Shown: positions 13,018 to 21,712 of the stretch, in pieces | Position numbering within the stretch: the stretch's first letter is position 1 | Layout: each line of letters starts with the position of its first letter | Assembly: GCA_021846605.1 (NCBI GenBank) | Contig: JAJZWQ010000015.1 | Coordinates: forward strand, 1-30,169 | Source: Bacillota bacterium | GTDB lineage: Bacteria > Bacillota_E > RBS10-35 > JAJYVN01 | DNA length: 30,169 nt | Direction of reading: 5' to 3' | The notes under the pieces: generated by a model | What the model was told of the DNA's origin: nothing | Database searches by the model: none | The model's input: only the letters and a program-made list of their open reading frames with translations | Position numbers and translations under genes: made by a program

Positions 13018-15264
13018 TCATCCGGCCGCTGGCGCGGCGGACGGAGCCGCGCCAGGCTGGAGGGACCAGATCTGCAGAAAGCCTGGGGTGACATCGAGCG
13101 ACACGGTCAGGCCATTGCCCCCCGGTACTGCCTGGATGGTGGCCCCCGTGGCGGCATTGACCAGGTGGTAGGTGCCCGCCGGGAGTCCCAGGCCCGCCGG
13201 GTGAATCGTCAGCTGTCCGTTCCAGGAGGTGGTGGGGGAGATACCCGACACCGTCATCCACGCGGTCCGCTTGTTGGCATCCACCGTGGGCACCACCTCC
13301 ACCGAGAGGCTCTGCGGCACAAGTGTCGCATACGGGGGTGCGTACTGCTGGAGTTGGACAGGCGATGTCACCAGGTGCCCGCCATGCTGCACATAGCTTT
13401 GGACCGCGGGATCGCTGGCGCCGTTCAGCGCCAGCACCGCCTTGAACGCGGAGAGGTGGACCACGCCCGCGGCCACTTCCGCGCTGGTGACCACGGTGAA
13501 GCCCATCGGGTTCTGGCGCCACATGTCCGCCAGGTAATTGCTGGTACCGCCCAGGACCGCCGGATTGGTGAAGATGCTCTGGAGCGAGATGTATACGGCA
13601 ACGGGCAACTGTGGGTAGCTGCCCCGCATCTGGTTCAGAAGGGGGATGGCCTTGGTGTACACCGGGAAACCGACCTGGTATTCGTCGCCGCCGTTGTAGA
13701 GGAAGAAGTCCATGCCGGCGGTGTTGGGGAACTCAAAGCCGTAATGCCCCATGAACTGCGCGATCTCGGCATGTAATCCGGAGGGGCGCGGCGTCCATTC
13801 CTCCAAGAGCGGGACATGGTAGGCCTGCGCCAGGCTGGCGAAGGTCAGAGCCAGACCTGTATGGTCGGCGTCGTCGAGCACCACCGTGCCGCGGTACTGT
13901 TTGGCCACCTGGAAAAAGATGTCTGGCACGTCGAAGGCGACGCCGAAGCCGCCGAAGCCGCCTCCCCAATAGTAGTAGAGCGGGGCGTTGGTCTCCTGGC
14001 GGTAGATCGCGCTCATCCGAGCGTACGTCTCCTGGACGCTCCAGTACCGGAACGACTGATACACGTTGAAGAGCGGCTGGCCGGAGGCTGCGGCGGGCAC
14101 CGCGTCCCAGGCTTGGTAGGACGTCCCGTACTCTGTGTTGAAGGCCGCCAGAGACTTGTACTGCGTGGGCAGCCATTGGTGAAACCGCGCCACGTCCTGG
14201 GGGGCGTATCCGTTCACTCCCGCGCCACCGGGGGGCGGGCCCCACATGTAGTCCAGCCACCCGTAGTCCAGGAACGCACCGCCGAAGCCAGGCGAACCCT
14301 TGATGTGGGCCACCGTGTCCTTGATGTAGGTGAAGTAGGCCTGGCGGTTGGTCTGGCTCCACCACACGGGAACACTTGAGGTCTGGCCATTGCTCCCCAC
14401 GTCATACTGGGTGATCCAGGACGCCGGATTGCCCGTCCAGACGGAATACCAGAAGATGGGGATCACCTTGACGCCGGCCTTCGCGGCGTTCGCAAGATCC
14501 GCGTTGAGCAGGGAAAAGTCGAACTTGCCAGGCGCCGGCTCCACCGCCGCCCACTCCATGTTGATCTCCGCGCGATGGATGCCCTTGGCCGCCAGCTGGG
14601 CGAATGTGGCCTCCGACCAGGGCTGGGCCGGGTGCAGCCTGGTATAGGTCATGGTGGCGTAGACGACGGACGGGTCCTGAGAGTACAGCGGCGAACCGGG
14701 TGCGACCTGCAGGTAGATGTAGCTCACAGTGGCACTGGGTCCGTTGGCATCCAGCACCTCGGCGCTCTTGCCGTCGACCTGCTGGACCTGATAAAAGCTG
14801 TCACCCTGGGTGCCACCAGCGCCCAGTTGTTCAATGCCCTGGCTGTTGTTCGCCGTGGCCAACGGGCCGAGCGTTGTGCCCGCGAACGTGATGCTGGCCG
14901 TGGGTCCACCCTTTCCCGGCGGGGCCAGGCTGAGGAGCAGTTTGTGCACCGCGACGCCCGGCGCGCCAGACACCCGCAGGTCGGCCCCGAAGTTCTCGCC
15001 GCCGTTCCAGTGCACGGCGGTCAACTTCCAGGTGCTGACCTGCCATCCCGATCCGGGGAAGGCCGACAACGTGCCCGCGTATGGCCCGTTTGCGGAATTG
15101 TACTGGATGGCGACCGACGCCGTATTCGGGGCCCACGCCAGTTGCGCCGCCCAGATCGGCGATTTCGCCGCGTTGCCTACACCCAGGCTGCTGCACCCCG
15201 CTGTTCCCAGCGCCAGCAACACCGCCGCCACCCGTTTGGCGGCCCCGCCTCGCCATCGCCACAC
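13018..15264 (-). CDS. Secreted lipoprotein glycosidase, clan GH-A, GH42 beta-galactosidase-like
   Basis: The 748-residue product starts with a lipoprotein signal (RVAAVLLALGTAGC, Cys24). A beta-rich domain follows to about residue 230, and then a TIM-barrel domain with GH42-type features. These are GIHRAEINMEWAAVEPAPGKFDF (the family's 'W..iEP.eG.ydF' entry), FHQWLPTQYKSLAAFNTEYGTSYQAW and VPLLEEWTPRPSG, where E488 or E489 sits where the nucleophile is expected. The usual Asn-Glu acid/base pair is not obvious: the matching strand reads FLDYGWLDY (331-339). A Rossmann-like/trimerisation-type region and a C-terminal beta domain follow (to LQIWSL). It is probably anchored outside the membrane and acts on a polysaccharide. 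GTG 15264 is chosen for its ribosome site (GGTGGAGGTGG) and signal peptide; the frame is open 90 codons further upstream without signs of protein. Confidence 0.75.
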   Translation of the reverse strand: MWRWRGGAAKRVAAVLLALGTAGCSSLGVGNAAKSPIWAAQLAWAPNTASVAIQYNSANGPYAGTLSAFPGSGWQVSTWKLTAVHWNGGENFGADLRVSGAPGVAVHKLLLSLAPPGKGGPTASITFAGTTLGPLATANNSQGIEQLGAGGTQGDSFYQVQQVDGKSAEVLDANGPSATVSYIYLQVAPGSPLYSQDPSVVYATMTYTRLHPAQPWSEATFAQLAAKGIHRAEINMEWAAVEPAPGKFDFSLLNADLANAAKAGVKVIPIFWYSVWTGNPASWITQYDVGSNGQTSSVPVWWSQTNRQAYFTYIKDTVAHIKGSPGFGGAFLDYGWLDYMWGPPPGGAGVNGYAPQDVARFHQWLPTQYKSLAAFNTEYGTSYQAWDAVPAAASGQPLFNVYQSFRYWSVQETYARMSAIYRQETNAPLYYYWGGGFGGFGVAFDVPDIFFQVAKQYRGTVVLDDADHTGLALTFASLAQAYHVPLLEEWTPRPSGLHAEIAQFMGHYGFEFPNTAGMDFFLYNGGDEYQVGFPVYTKAIPLLNQMRGSYPQLPVAVYISLQSIFTNPAVLGGTSNYLADMWRQNPMGFTVVTSAEVAAGVVHLSAFKAVLALNGASDPAVQSYVQHGGHLVTSPVQLQQYAPPYATLVPQSLSVEVVPTVDANKRTAWMTVSGISPTTSWNGQLTIHPAGLGLPAGTYHLVNAATGATIQAVPGGNGLTVSLDVTPGFLQIWSLQPGAAPSAAPAAG

Positions 15265-15605
15265 GCTGCTGCCACCTCCACCCTGTACCAAGCCGGGAAC
15301 CCACAGCAGCGCCGGTCGCGCACGGCGGGCGCCAAACGCCCGTCGCTGGAAGTCCGCAAAGACTTCAGCAGACCAGAGCGCGCTGCACCCCCACACCCGG
15401 GGCACACGCGCGGTGCTCCGGTAGTTCCATGCCACCATGGCCAACCCCTGTTCGCCCAGGGTTGGGCCGCCATGCCGACGGGGACCGCGGGCGCGGGGTG
15501 CGATCGGAGAGGGGGCAAGGGCAGCGGGGGCCACAGGGGGACCGCCGTGGCCGGCCCAACGCGCGCCCCACCAGGCTCACCGGGCAGATACAGCCAGGGC
15601 GCCCC
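15265..15605. other. Intergenic region between the glycosidase and dapL genes, with two hairpins
   Basis: No gene is seen in this 341-bp stretch. An inverted repeat at 15439-15467 (GGCCAACCCCTG and CAGGGTTGGGCC) lies downstream of dapL and may act as its terminator, though without a T-run. A second hairpin at 15346-15369 (GCTGGAAGTC, loop CGCAAA, GACTTCAGC, one bulged base) lies about 80 bases upstream of the glycosidase start and could be part of its mRNA leader. The promoter of the glycosidase gene should be here, but I cannot point to clear -35/-10 boxes. Confidence 0.35.
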
Positions 15606-16793
15606 TCAGCGGCGCAGGGCGGGCAGGGCCGCGATGCGGCGGGCGGCCTCCTCCAGCCGGTCGTCGGCGCAGGTCAGGGAGATGCGGAAGAAGCCCTCGC
15701 CCTGCGCCCCATAGCCCGTGCCCGGGGTGACGAACACCCCGACATCTTCCAGGAGGCGACCGCTGAACCCGGCCGAGGTCTCCCCCTCGGGCACCGGGCA
15801 CCACAGGTAGATGGTCGCCCGGGGCCGCGGGGCGTCGATGCCGGCAGCCCGCAGGGCGGCGACCATCGTGTCCCGCCGCCGCCGATACACCGCCAATTGC
15901 GGCTCCAGGACCTGGGGCCCCAGGCCCAGGGCGGTGATGGCCGCGTCCTGCACGGCTCCGAAGGGCCCGGAGTCCGTGTTGTTCTTCACGACGCCCAGCG
16001 CGGCGATGGCCTGGGCGTTGCCGCAGGCGAAGCCGATGCGCCAGCCGGTCATGTTGAAGGGCTTGCTGAGCGAGTGGAACTCGACCGCCACCTCGCGCGC
16101 CCCGGGGACCTCGAGCACGCTGGGGGCCTGGTAGCCGTCGTAGCCGATCTCGGCGTAGGCGTTGTCGTGGACCAGCAGGATGTCATGGCGGCGGCAGAAG
16201 TCCACCGCACGCTCGAAGAACGCCAGATCGGCGGTGGCGGCCGTGGGATTGTTCGGATAGTTCAGAAAGAGGATCCTGGCCCGACGGCACACCTCGGCCG
16301 GGATGGCGTCCAGGTCCGGCAAAAAGCCGTTCTCCGCCCGCAGCGGCAGGGTGTAGGGCTCGCCGCCGCAAAAGCGGGTGTGCGTCGCGTAGACCGGATA
16401 CCCGGGGTCGGGGCACAGGACCACGTCGCCGGGATCGCAGAAGGCCCAGACCATGTGGGCCAGGCCCTCCTTGGCCCCGATCAGCGCCAGGACCTCGCCC
16501 TGGGGCGGGCCGGCGGGGTCCAGTTCCACCCCGAAGCGGCGGGCCATGTAGGCGGCGGCCGCCTGGCGAAAGGCCGCGCTCCCCTCGTAATCGGGGTAGC
16601 GGTGGTTGGCGGGGTCGGCAGCCGCCGCCTGGAGGCGGGCCACGACCGCGGCCGGGGTCGGGATGTCCGGATCCCCGATGCCCAGCGGGATCACGTCCAC
16701 CCCGCGCGCGATCACCGCCGCCTTGCGCCGGTCGAGTTCCGCGAACAGGTACGGCGGGACCTCGGCGATCCGGCGCGCCACGCGCAGCGACAA
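15606..16793 (-). CDS. dapL: LL-diaminopimelate aminotransferase
   Basis: DapL converts tetrahydrodipicolinate directly to LL-diaminopimelate, using glutamate and PLP, thereby skipping the succinylase/acetylase branch. The 395-residue product is a fold-type I aminotransferase. It has PLGIGDPDIPTP near residues 36-47, HRYPDYEGSAAFRQA, AKEGLAHMVWAFCDPGD, NYPNNPT (178-184), HDNAYAEI with D210, and PLP lysine K244 in HSLSKPFNMTGWRIGF. These features fit DapL or the close class of aspartate/DapL-like enzymes. Gene context decides: dapF is directly upstream (29-bp gap). The start is TTG 16793, with GGGGGAGGGG 5 bases upstream; GTG 16781 is a weaker choice. A general aspartate aminotransferase role remains the alternative. 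Confidence 0.85.
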   Translation of the reverse strand: MSLRVARRIAEVPPYLFAELDRRKAAVIARGVDVIPLGIGDPDIPTPAAVVARLQAAAADPANHRYPDYEGSAAFRQAAAAYMARRFGVELDPAGPPQGEVLALIGAKEGLAHMVWAFCDPGDVVLCPDPGYPVYATHTRFCGGEPYTLPLRAENGFLPDLDAIPAEVCRRARILFLNYPNNPTAATADLAFFERAVDFCRRHDILLVHDNAYAEIGYDGYQAPSVLEVPGAREVAVEFHSLSKPFNMTGWRIGFACGNAQAIAALGVVKNNTDSGPFGAVQDAAITALGLGPQVLEPQLAVYRRRRDTMVAALRAAGIDAPRPRATIYLWCPVPEGETSAGFSGRLLEDVGVFVTPGTGYGAQGEGFFRISLTCADDRLEEAARRIAALPALRR

Positions 16794-16822
16794 ACAGACC
16801 CCTCCCCCGCGGAGCCCCCACC

Positions 16823-17689
16823 TTACTCCGGCGCGAAGACCCCGGAATACACCTCGGCGGTGGGCCCGGTCAGAAACACGTGATTATCGGCATGCCACTC
16901 GACCTGCAGATCCCCCCCGCGCAGGTGGACCACCGCGGTGCGGGCCGCCCTTCCCGTACGCACGGCGGCCACCAGCGCCGCGCACGCGCCGGTGCCGCAG
17001 GCCAGGGTCTCCCCGCTCCCCCGCTCCCACACGCGCATATAGAGTTCGCCGGGGTGCGCCACCTGGACGAACTCCACGTTGACGCGCTCCGGAAAAAGGG
17101 GGTCGCGCTCTAGGCGCGGACCCACCGTATGCACCGGCGCGCGCTCGACGCTCTCCACGAACGCCACCACGTGCGGGTTGCCCATGGAGACGGCGGTCAC
17201 CCGGAGGCGGTCCTCGCCGACCTCCACGAACTCCTCCAGGCACTCCTCGCCGGGGGGCCCAGCCATGGGGATCTGGCCGCGGGCCAGGCGGGGCTCCCCC
17301 ATGTCGACGCGCACGTGGCGCACCCGGCCGTCGACCCGGTAGACGCTCAGGGAGAGCACACCAGCCCCGGTGGACACCGCAAAGGTGTCGGTGCCGGCGG
17401 GCGTGTAGCCCCGCTCGGAGCACAGCTTGGCGAACCCCCGGATGCCGTTGCCGCACATCTCGCCCTCGGACCCGTCGGCGTTGAACATGCGCATCGCCAA
17501 CAATCCGTCTGCGTTGCGCCCGATGGTGATGATCCCGTCCGCCCCCGCCCCGAGGTGGCGGGCGCTCATGGCGCGGGCCGTGGCGGGCAGATCCTCGGGG
17601 AGCGGCCCGGCAATGCCGTCCAAAAAGAGGTAGTCGTTCCCGAGCCCCTGGACCTTGGTGAAGGGAATGCCACGCGCCAGCCGGTCCAC
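16823..17689 (-). CDS. dapF: Diaminopimelate epimerase
   Basis: DapF converts LL- to meso-diaminopimelate, the form used for lysine and peptidoglycan, by a two-cysteine mechanism without cofactor. The 288-residue product has both catalytic cysteines in context: Cys79 in EMCGNGIRGFAK and Cys231 in LACGTGACAALVA. It also has FTKVQGLGNDYLFLD at the start, MRMFNADGSEGEM and VSMGNPHVVAFVE. Length is near the family's 275-285. The chosen start is GTG 17689, with a GGGGGG tract 8 bases upstream; the frame stays open to 18304 only as a GC-rich shadow of the prepilin peptidase gene. dapL follows after 29 bp, so the two final enzymes before meso-DAP are made together. Confidence 0.93.
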   Translation of the reverse strand: MDRLARGIPFTKVQGLGNDYLFLDGIAGPLPEDLPATARAMSARHLGAGADGIITIGRNADGLLAMRMFNADGSEGEMCGNGIRGFAKLCSERGYTPAGTDTFAVSTGAGVLSLSVYRVDGRVRHVRVDMGEPRLARGQIPMAGPPGEECLEEFVEVGEDRLRVTAVSMGNPHVVAFVESVERAPVHTVGPRLERDPLFPERVNVEFVQVAHPGELYMRVWERGSGETLACGTGACAALVAAVRTGRAARTAVVHLRGGDLQVEWHADNHVFLTGPTAEVYSGVFAPE

Positions 17690-17751
17690 GCTCTGAACCC
17701 CCCAGCCAGAATATTGGCACGGGGTGATTGCGCGCAAGGTGCGCGCCACAC

Positions 17752-18351
17752 TCAGCGGGCCGCGGCCAACAGGAGCGCGACCACTCCACCGACCAGGAAG
17801 AACGGACCATACGGGATCGGCGCCCCGAGCCCCCGCCGCCGGCTGAGCAACACCGCGGCCGCCCCGCATCCGCCCGCCAACACGGTGACCCCCAGCGCCA
17901 CGACCCCGCCGGCCCACCCAAGCGCCCAGACCAGGGCGGCGGCCAGCTTGGCGTCGCCCATGCCGAATCCACCGCGCGTCGCCCACCCCAGGAGCAGGAA
18001 GAAGAGCCCGGCCACCAGCGCCGCCCCGGCGGCGGGCAGGGCCGGGCCCAGACCAACGCCGCCCAGGCGGGCCAGGGTCGCGGCCCCGGCGGCGATCAGC
18101 ACCACGCGGTTGGGGATGCGCAGGGTCCAGGCGTCGACGGCGGCCGCGGTCCAGAGCGTGCCCACCAACACGAGCACGGGTGCCAACTGCGGCACCAGCC
18201 CCCAACGCGCTCCCAGCAGGCCGCACAGTACGGCGAGGCCGCCGCCCGAGGCCCAGGCCGGCAGGCGGGCCCCCTGGCCGCGCGCCCACACGCCGCAGGC
18301 CCACCCCCCGCCCAGGCCGCAGGCCGCAGACACAACCGCGGCGGCTAGCAC
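17752..18351 (-). CDS. Small A24-type prepilin peptidase (CpaA/TadV-like)
   Basis: The roughly 199-residue, strongly hydrophobic product carries both aspartates of type IV prepilin peptidases: D73 in AAVDAWTLRIPNRVV and D133 in GGFGMGDAKLAAAL, the GxGD motif. The N-terminal cysteine-rich methyltransferase domain of PilD is absent, as in CpaA/TadV enzymes. About six membrane segments fit the size. Such enzymes cut the leader from pilin or pseudopilin precursors at the membrane. The start is uncertain. GTG 18351 overlaps the stop of the upstream gene, implying translational coupling, but it has no strong ribosome site. The upstream gene looks like a possible pseudopilin. dapF follows after 62 bp. 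Confidence 0.8.
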   Translation of the reverse strand: MLAAAVVSAACGLGGGWACGVWARGQGARLPAWASGGGLAVLCGLLGARWGLVPQLAPVLVLVGTLWTAAAVDAWTLRIPNRVVLIAAGAATLARLGGVGLGPALPAAGAALVAGLFFLLLGWATRGGFGMGDAKLAAALVWALGWAGGVVALGVTVLAGGCGAAAVLLSRRRGLGAPIPYGPFFLVGGVVALLLAAAR

Positions 18352-18743
18352 GGCGGCACGCAGAGGCGGCCGAACACCATCAGGCTCGCCCCCTGCCCGG
18401 CCCGGCCCTCGACGGGCACGCCGCCGCCCCACGGCGTGCAGGCCAGGCGGCGGCTGTTGCGGCCCGCCGTGTACCGGAACGGAGCCCCCGGGCGTCCCCA
18501 CCGCGGGCCGGCCAACTGCAGGGCCTGCGCCAGACCGGCGGGGGTCGCGGCGGCGGGAACACGGACGAACGCCAGGCGGTAGGTCTCCAGGGCGGTGGTC
18601 AGGGCCTCCACCCGGCCGGCCCTGCGCTGCACGGCCGGGCCCCGCTCGGCGCGCGCCAGCAGCAGCCCCGCCGCCACCACGGCGACCAGGGCCGCAGCCC
18701 ACCCGCCTCGCCACCGGACCGGCCCGGCGACCTGGACAGCCAC
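18345..18743 (-). CDS. Single-pass membrane protein, possibly pseudopilin-like (GspG-type)
   Basis: The 132-residue product has a short basic start, one hydrophobic helix (about 14-31), then a soluble part. The segment EALTTALETYRLAFVRVPAAATPAGLAQAL is followed by PRWGRPGAPFRYT. This recalls GspG/type II pseudopilins ('al..Y..d.g.yPtt..GL.aL...p.WG.PY.Y'). The usual class III leader with cleavage before Phe and Glu at +5 is missing, so processing by the adjacent peptidase is doubtful. The gene overlaps the prepilin peptidase gene. The start is GTG 18743, with GGGGGGAAG just upstream. I see no secretion ATPase or other pilus gene in the window. Function is inferred from the neighbour and this weak pattern. 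Confidence 0.5.
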   Translation of the reverse strand: MAVQVAGPVRWRGGWAAALVAVVAAGLLLARAERGPAVQRRAGRVEALTTALETYRLAFVRVPAAATPAGLAQALQLAGPRWGRPGAPFRYTAGRNSRRLACTPWGGGVPVEGRAGQGASLMVFGRLCVPPC

Positions 18744-18821
18744 CCGGCTTCCCCCCTGTTCCCTCTACATCGGGCGGCCCCGGTCACCTGTTGAGGGGGG
18801 CGGACCAGGGGCCCCGCGGCC

Positions 18822-21608
18822 TCAGCGCGCCGCCCCGCGGGGGCGGTCGCGCCCGTGGCGCGGGGACAGGCGCAGCACCGCCGTGCGCCGCACCCATGCC
18901 CGCCGGATCGTTTCGGCGATCCCGGCGGCCATCGCCCCCCCCAGGGCCGTGGCCACCACGGTGGCCCAGACCGCCGGCCCCAGGGGCACGAAGTGGAACA
19001 GGTGCGCGGGTCCGGGCATGTACAGCGTGAAGAGCAGGATGAGGATCGAGCTGCCCACCGCCACGGTCAGCGCCGGATTCCCACGCAGCGGCGTCTCCCA
19101 GATCGCCCGGCGCTCGCCGCGGGCGTCGAAGGCGTGCAGCAGTTGGCTGGCCACAAGCGTGCAGGTGGCGGCGGTGCGGGCGGCGTCCGAGGACCCCGTG
19201 GTGCGCAGCGTGATCCAGAAACTCACCAGCGTGACGGCGCCGATCAGCGTTCCGCGGGAGGCGATGCGCTTCCCCAGTCCCCCGGCGAAGATACTCTCCC
19301 TGGGGTCGCGGGGCGGCCGGCGCATCACGTCCTGCGCCGGGGGGTCCACCCCCAGGGCCAGCGCGGGCAGCCCGTCGGTCACCAGATTGATCAGCAGCAA
19401 CTGCAGGGGGAGGAGGGGGAGCGGCCAGCCGAGCAGCGTGCCCCCCAGCATGACCAGCACCTCCCCGGTGTTGCAGGCCAGAAGGTAGCGGACGAACTTG
19501 CGGATGTTGTCGTAGATCGCGCGACCCTCTTCGATGGCCGCCACGATGCTGGCAAAGTTGTCGTCGGTGAGCACCAGGGCGCTGGCCTCGCGCGTCACGT
19601 CCGTTCCCGAGCGCCCCATGGCCACGCCGATGTCGGCCTCCTGGACCGCCGGGGCGTCGTTGACCCCGTCCCCCGTCATCGCCACCACGTGGCCGCGCGC
19701 CCGGAGGGCCCGGACCAGCCGCAGTTTGTCGGACGGAGAGACCCGGGCAAAGACCCGCACCGTCTCGACGGCGTGTCCCAACTCCCGGTCGCCCATCGCC
19801 TGCAACTCGACGCCCCGCAGCACCGGGGCGTCGGGCCCGGTCAACCCGATCTGACGCGCGACGGCCGCCGCGGTCAGCGCGTGGTCCCCGGTGATCATCA
19901 CCGCGCGCACACCGGCCTGGTGGCAGCGCCGGATGGCGGCCGGCACCTCGGGGCGCGGCGGGTCCCACATGCCGACCAGGCCCAGGAAGCAGAGGTCCCG
20001 CTCCAGGTCGGGCGCGTCGGCCGGGAGGGGGCCGGGCGGCAGCGCCCGCTCGGCGAACGCCAGGACCCGCAGGGCAGACGCCGCCATCCCCTCCCCCTGG
20101 CGCCGGATGCGGGCCACCCAGCGCGCGTCCAGGGCCTGCCGCCCCCCGGCCACGCGCACCCAGGCGGACCGGGCCAGGACATCCTCGAGCGCCCCCTTGA
20201 CGTGGACGCTGGCCCCCTCGCGGGTCCGCACCGCCACGGACATCCGCCGCCGCTCGGATTCGAACGGGACCTCCACCAACCGGGGATGGGCGGCGCGGAC
20301 GGGAGCCGGGGGCCGCCCCGCGACGCGGGCCAGGTCGATCAGGGCCATCTCGGTGGGGTCGGCGGGGACGGCCCCGCCCTCGTCCCCAGCGTTGTTGCAG
20401 AGGACCGCGGTGTCCAGAAGGGCCGCCAGCGCGTCCCTCGGCGGGGGCGGCTCTCCCTCGGCCGGGGCGATCCCGTCCGCGCCCACGCTGCAGCCCTGGC
20501 CCGCCACATACAGGCGTTGCACCGCCATCACGTTCTGGGTCAGGGTCCCGGTCTTGTCCGAGCAGATCACCGTCGCGCAGCCCAGGGTCTCGACCGCGGG
20601 CAGACGACGCACGATCGCGTTGCGCGCGATCATGCGCTGCACCCCCAGTGCCAGAGCGATGGTCACGATGGCCGGCAGGCCCTCCGGGATGGCCGCCACC
20701 GCCAGGCTGACCCCGGTGAGGAACATGTGGTACGGGCGTTCGCCGCCGAGCACCCCGACCACCACGACCAGCGCAGACAGCCCCAGGCAGCCGACCACCA
20801 GCCAGCGTCCCAGGGCATCCAACCGACGCTGCAGGGGCGTCTGACCCTCCCCCCCGGACTCCAGCAGCCCGGCGATGCGCCCGACCTCCGTCGCCATCCC
20901 CGTCGCCACCACCAGGGCCCGGCCGTGGCCGCGGACCACATGGCTGCCCTGGAACACCCCGTTGCGCCGGTCCCCGAGGGCCGGCGCCCCGCCCGGGGGT
21001 AGCGGCGCCGGGTCCTTCGGCACCGGACGGGACTCCCCGGTGAGGGTGGCCTCCTCGGTGGCCAGCGCCGCCGCCTCCAGGAGGCGGGCGTCGGCCGGCA
21101 CCAGGTCCCCCGCCTCCAGCAGCAGCAGGTCCCCGGGCACCAGGGTGTCGGCCGGAACGGTGGCCGCCCGGCCCCCCCGCACCACGCGGGCCGCCGGCGC
21201 CGTCAGCCGGCGCAGGGCCTCGAGCGAGTGCTCTGCCCGCGTCTCCTGCACGTACCCCAGGGCGGCGTTCACCAGCACGATGGCCATCACGGCCACCGCG
21301 TCCGGGATCTCCCCCAGCACGGCGGAGATCCCCGCGGCCCCCAGCAGCACCAGGACCATGAAGTCGTCGAACTGGCCCAGCAGCACGCGCCAGGCCGGCA
21401 GGGGCGGGCGGGTGGCGATGCGGTTCGGACCCAGTTCCTCTAGGCGCCGCCGGGCCTCGGCCTCAGACAGTCCGGCGTGGGCATCGCTCCCCATCTGCGC
21501 CAGGATGTCCGCGGCCGGTCGGCTGTACAGGGCGGGCGATGCCGCCCCACCGGCGCTCGCGCCCTCTGGCGGCGCATGGTGGCGGGGCCGGCGGGTCGTG
21601 ACGGTCAC
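18822..21608 (-). CDS. P-type (P2A) cation ATPase, calcium-transporting type
   Basis: The 928-residue pump has the full P-type set. The N-terminal cation ATPase domain (DILAQMGSDAHAGLSEAEARRRLEELGPN) is followed by TGES in the actuator, PEGLPAIV in membrane helix 4 and the phosphorylated Asp351 in CSDKTGTLTQN. Then come KGALE in the nucleotide domain, TGDGVNDAPA in the hinge, and NLVTDGLPALALGVDPP in M6. PEGLP together with N..TDGLPA in M6 is the pattern of P2A calcium pumps (SERCA/PMR1-like), though manganese or other cations are possible. It probably exports Ca2+ from the cytoplasm. GTG 21608 is chosen for its ribosome site (GGGGGGAGGG). It follows the HEAT-repeat gene after 104 bp on the same strand. 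Confidence 0.9.
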   Translation of the reverse strand: MTVTTRRPRHHAPPEGASAGGAASPALYSRPAADILAQMGSDAHAGLSEAEARRRLEELGPNRIATRPPLPAWRVLLGQFDDFMVLVLLGAAGISAVLGEIPDAVAVMAIVLVNAALGYVQETRAEHSLEALRRLTAPAARVVRGGRAATVPADTLVPGDLLLLEAGDLVPADARLLEAAALATEEATLTGESRPVPKDPAPLPPGGAPALGDRRNGVFQGSHVVRGHGRALVVATGMATEVGRIAGLLESGGEGQTPLQRRLDALGRWLVVGCLGLSALVVVVGVLGGERPYHMFLTGVSLAVAAIPEGLPAIVTIALALGVQRMIARNAIVRRLPAVETLGCATVICSDKTGTLTQNVMAVQRLYVAGQGCSVGADGIAPAEGEPPPPRDALAALLDTAVLCNNAGDEGGAVPADPTEMALIDLARVAGRPPAPVRAAHPRLVEVPFESERRRMSVAVRTREGASVHVKGALEDVLARSAWVRVAGGRQALDARWVARIRRQGEGMAASALRVLAFAERALPPGPLPADAPDLERDLCFLGLVGMWDPPRPEVPAAIRRCHQAGVRAVMITGDHALTAAAVARQIGLTGPDAPVLRGVELQAMGDRELGHAVETVRVFARVSPSDKLRLVRALRARGHVVAMTGDGVNDAPAVQEADIGVAMGRSGTDVTREASALVLTDDNFASIVAAIEEGRAIYDNIRKFVRYLLACNTGEVLVMLGGTLLGWPLPLLPLQLLLINLVTDGLPALALGVDPPAQDVMRRPPRDPRESIFAGGLGKRIASRGTLIGAVTLVSFWITLRTTGSSDAARTAATCTLVASQLLHAFDARGERRAIWETPLRGNPALTVAVGSSILILLFTLYMPGPAHLFHFVPLGPAVWATVVATALGGAMAAGIAETIRRAWVRRTAVLRLSPRHGRDRPRGAAR

Positions 21609-21712
21609 ACTGGGCCCTCCCCCCGCACGGGCGGGCCGTGGGCGGCGCCGCCGGATGGCGGTGCCATGCCTATGCCTGGACAGGGGCGGGCGATGAGCGC
21701 GGGGAGGGGCGA

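Noticed and set aside
17129..19030. 633-codon plus-strand open frame
   Set aside because: It is antisense to dapF, the prepilin peptidase and the pump gene, with a Pro/Arg/Ala-rich product lacking motifs.
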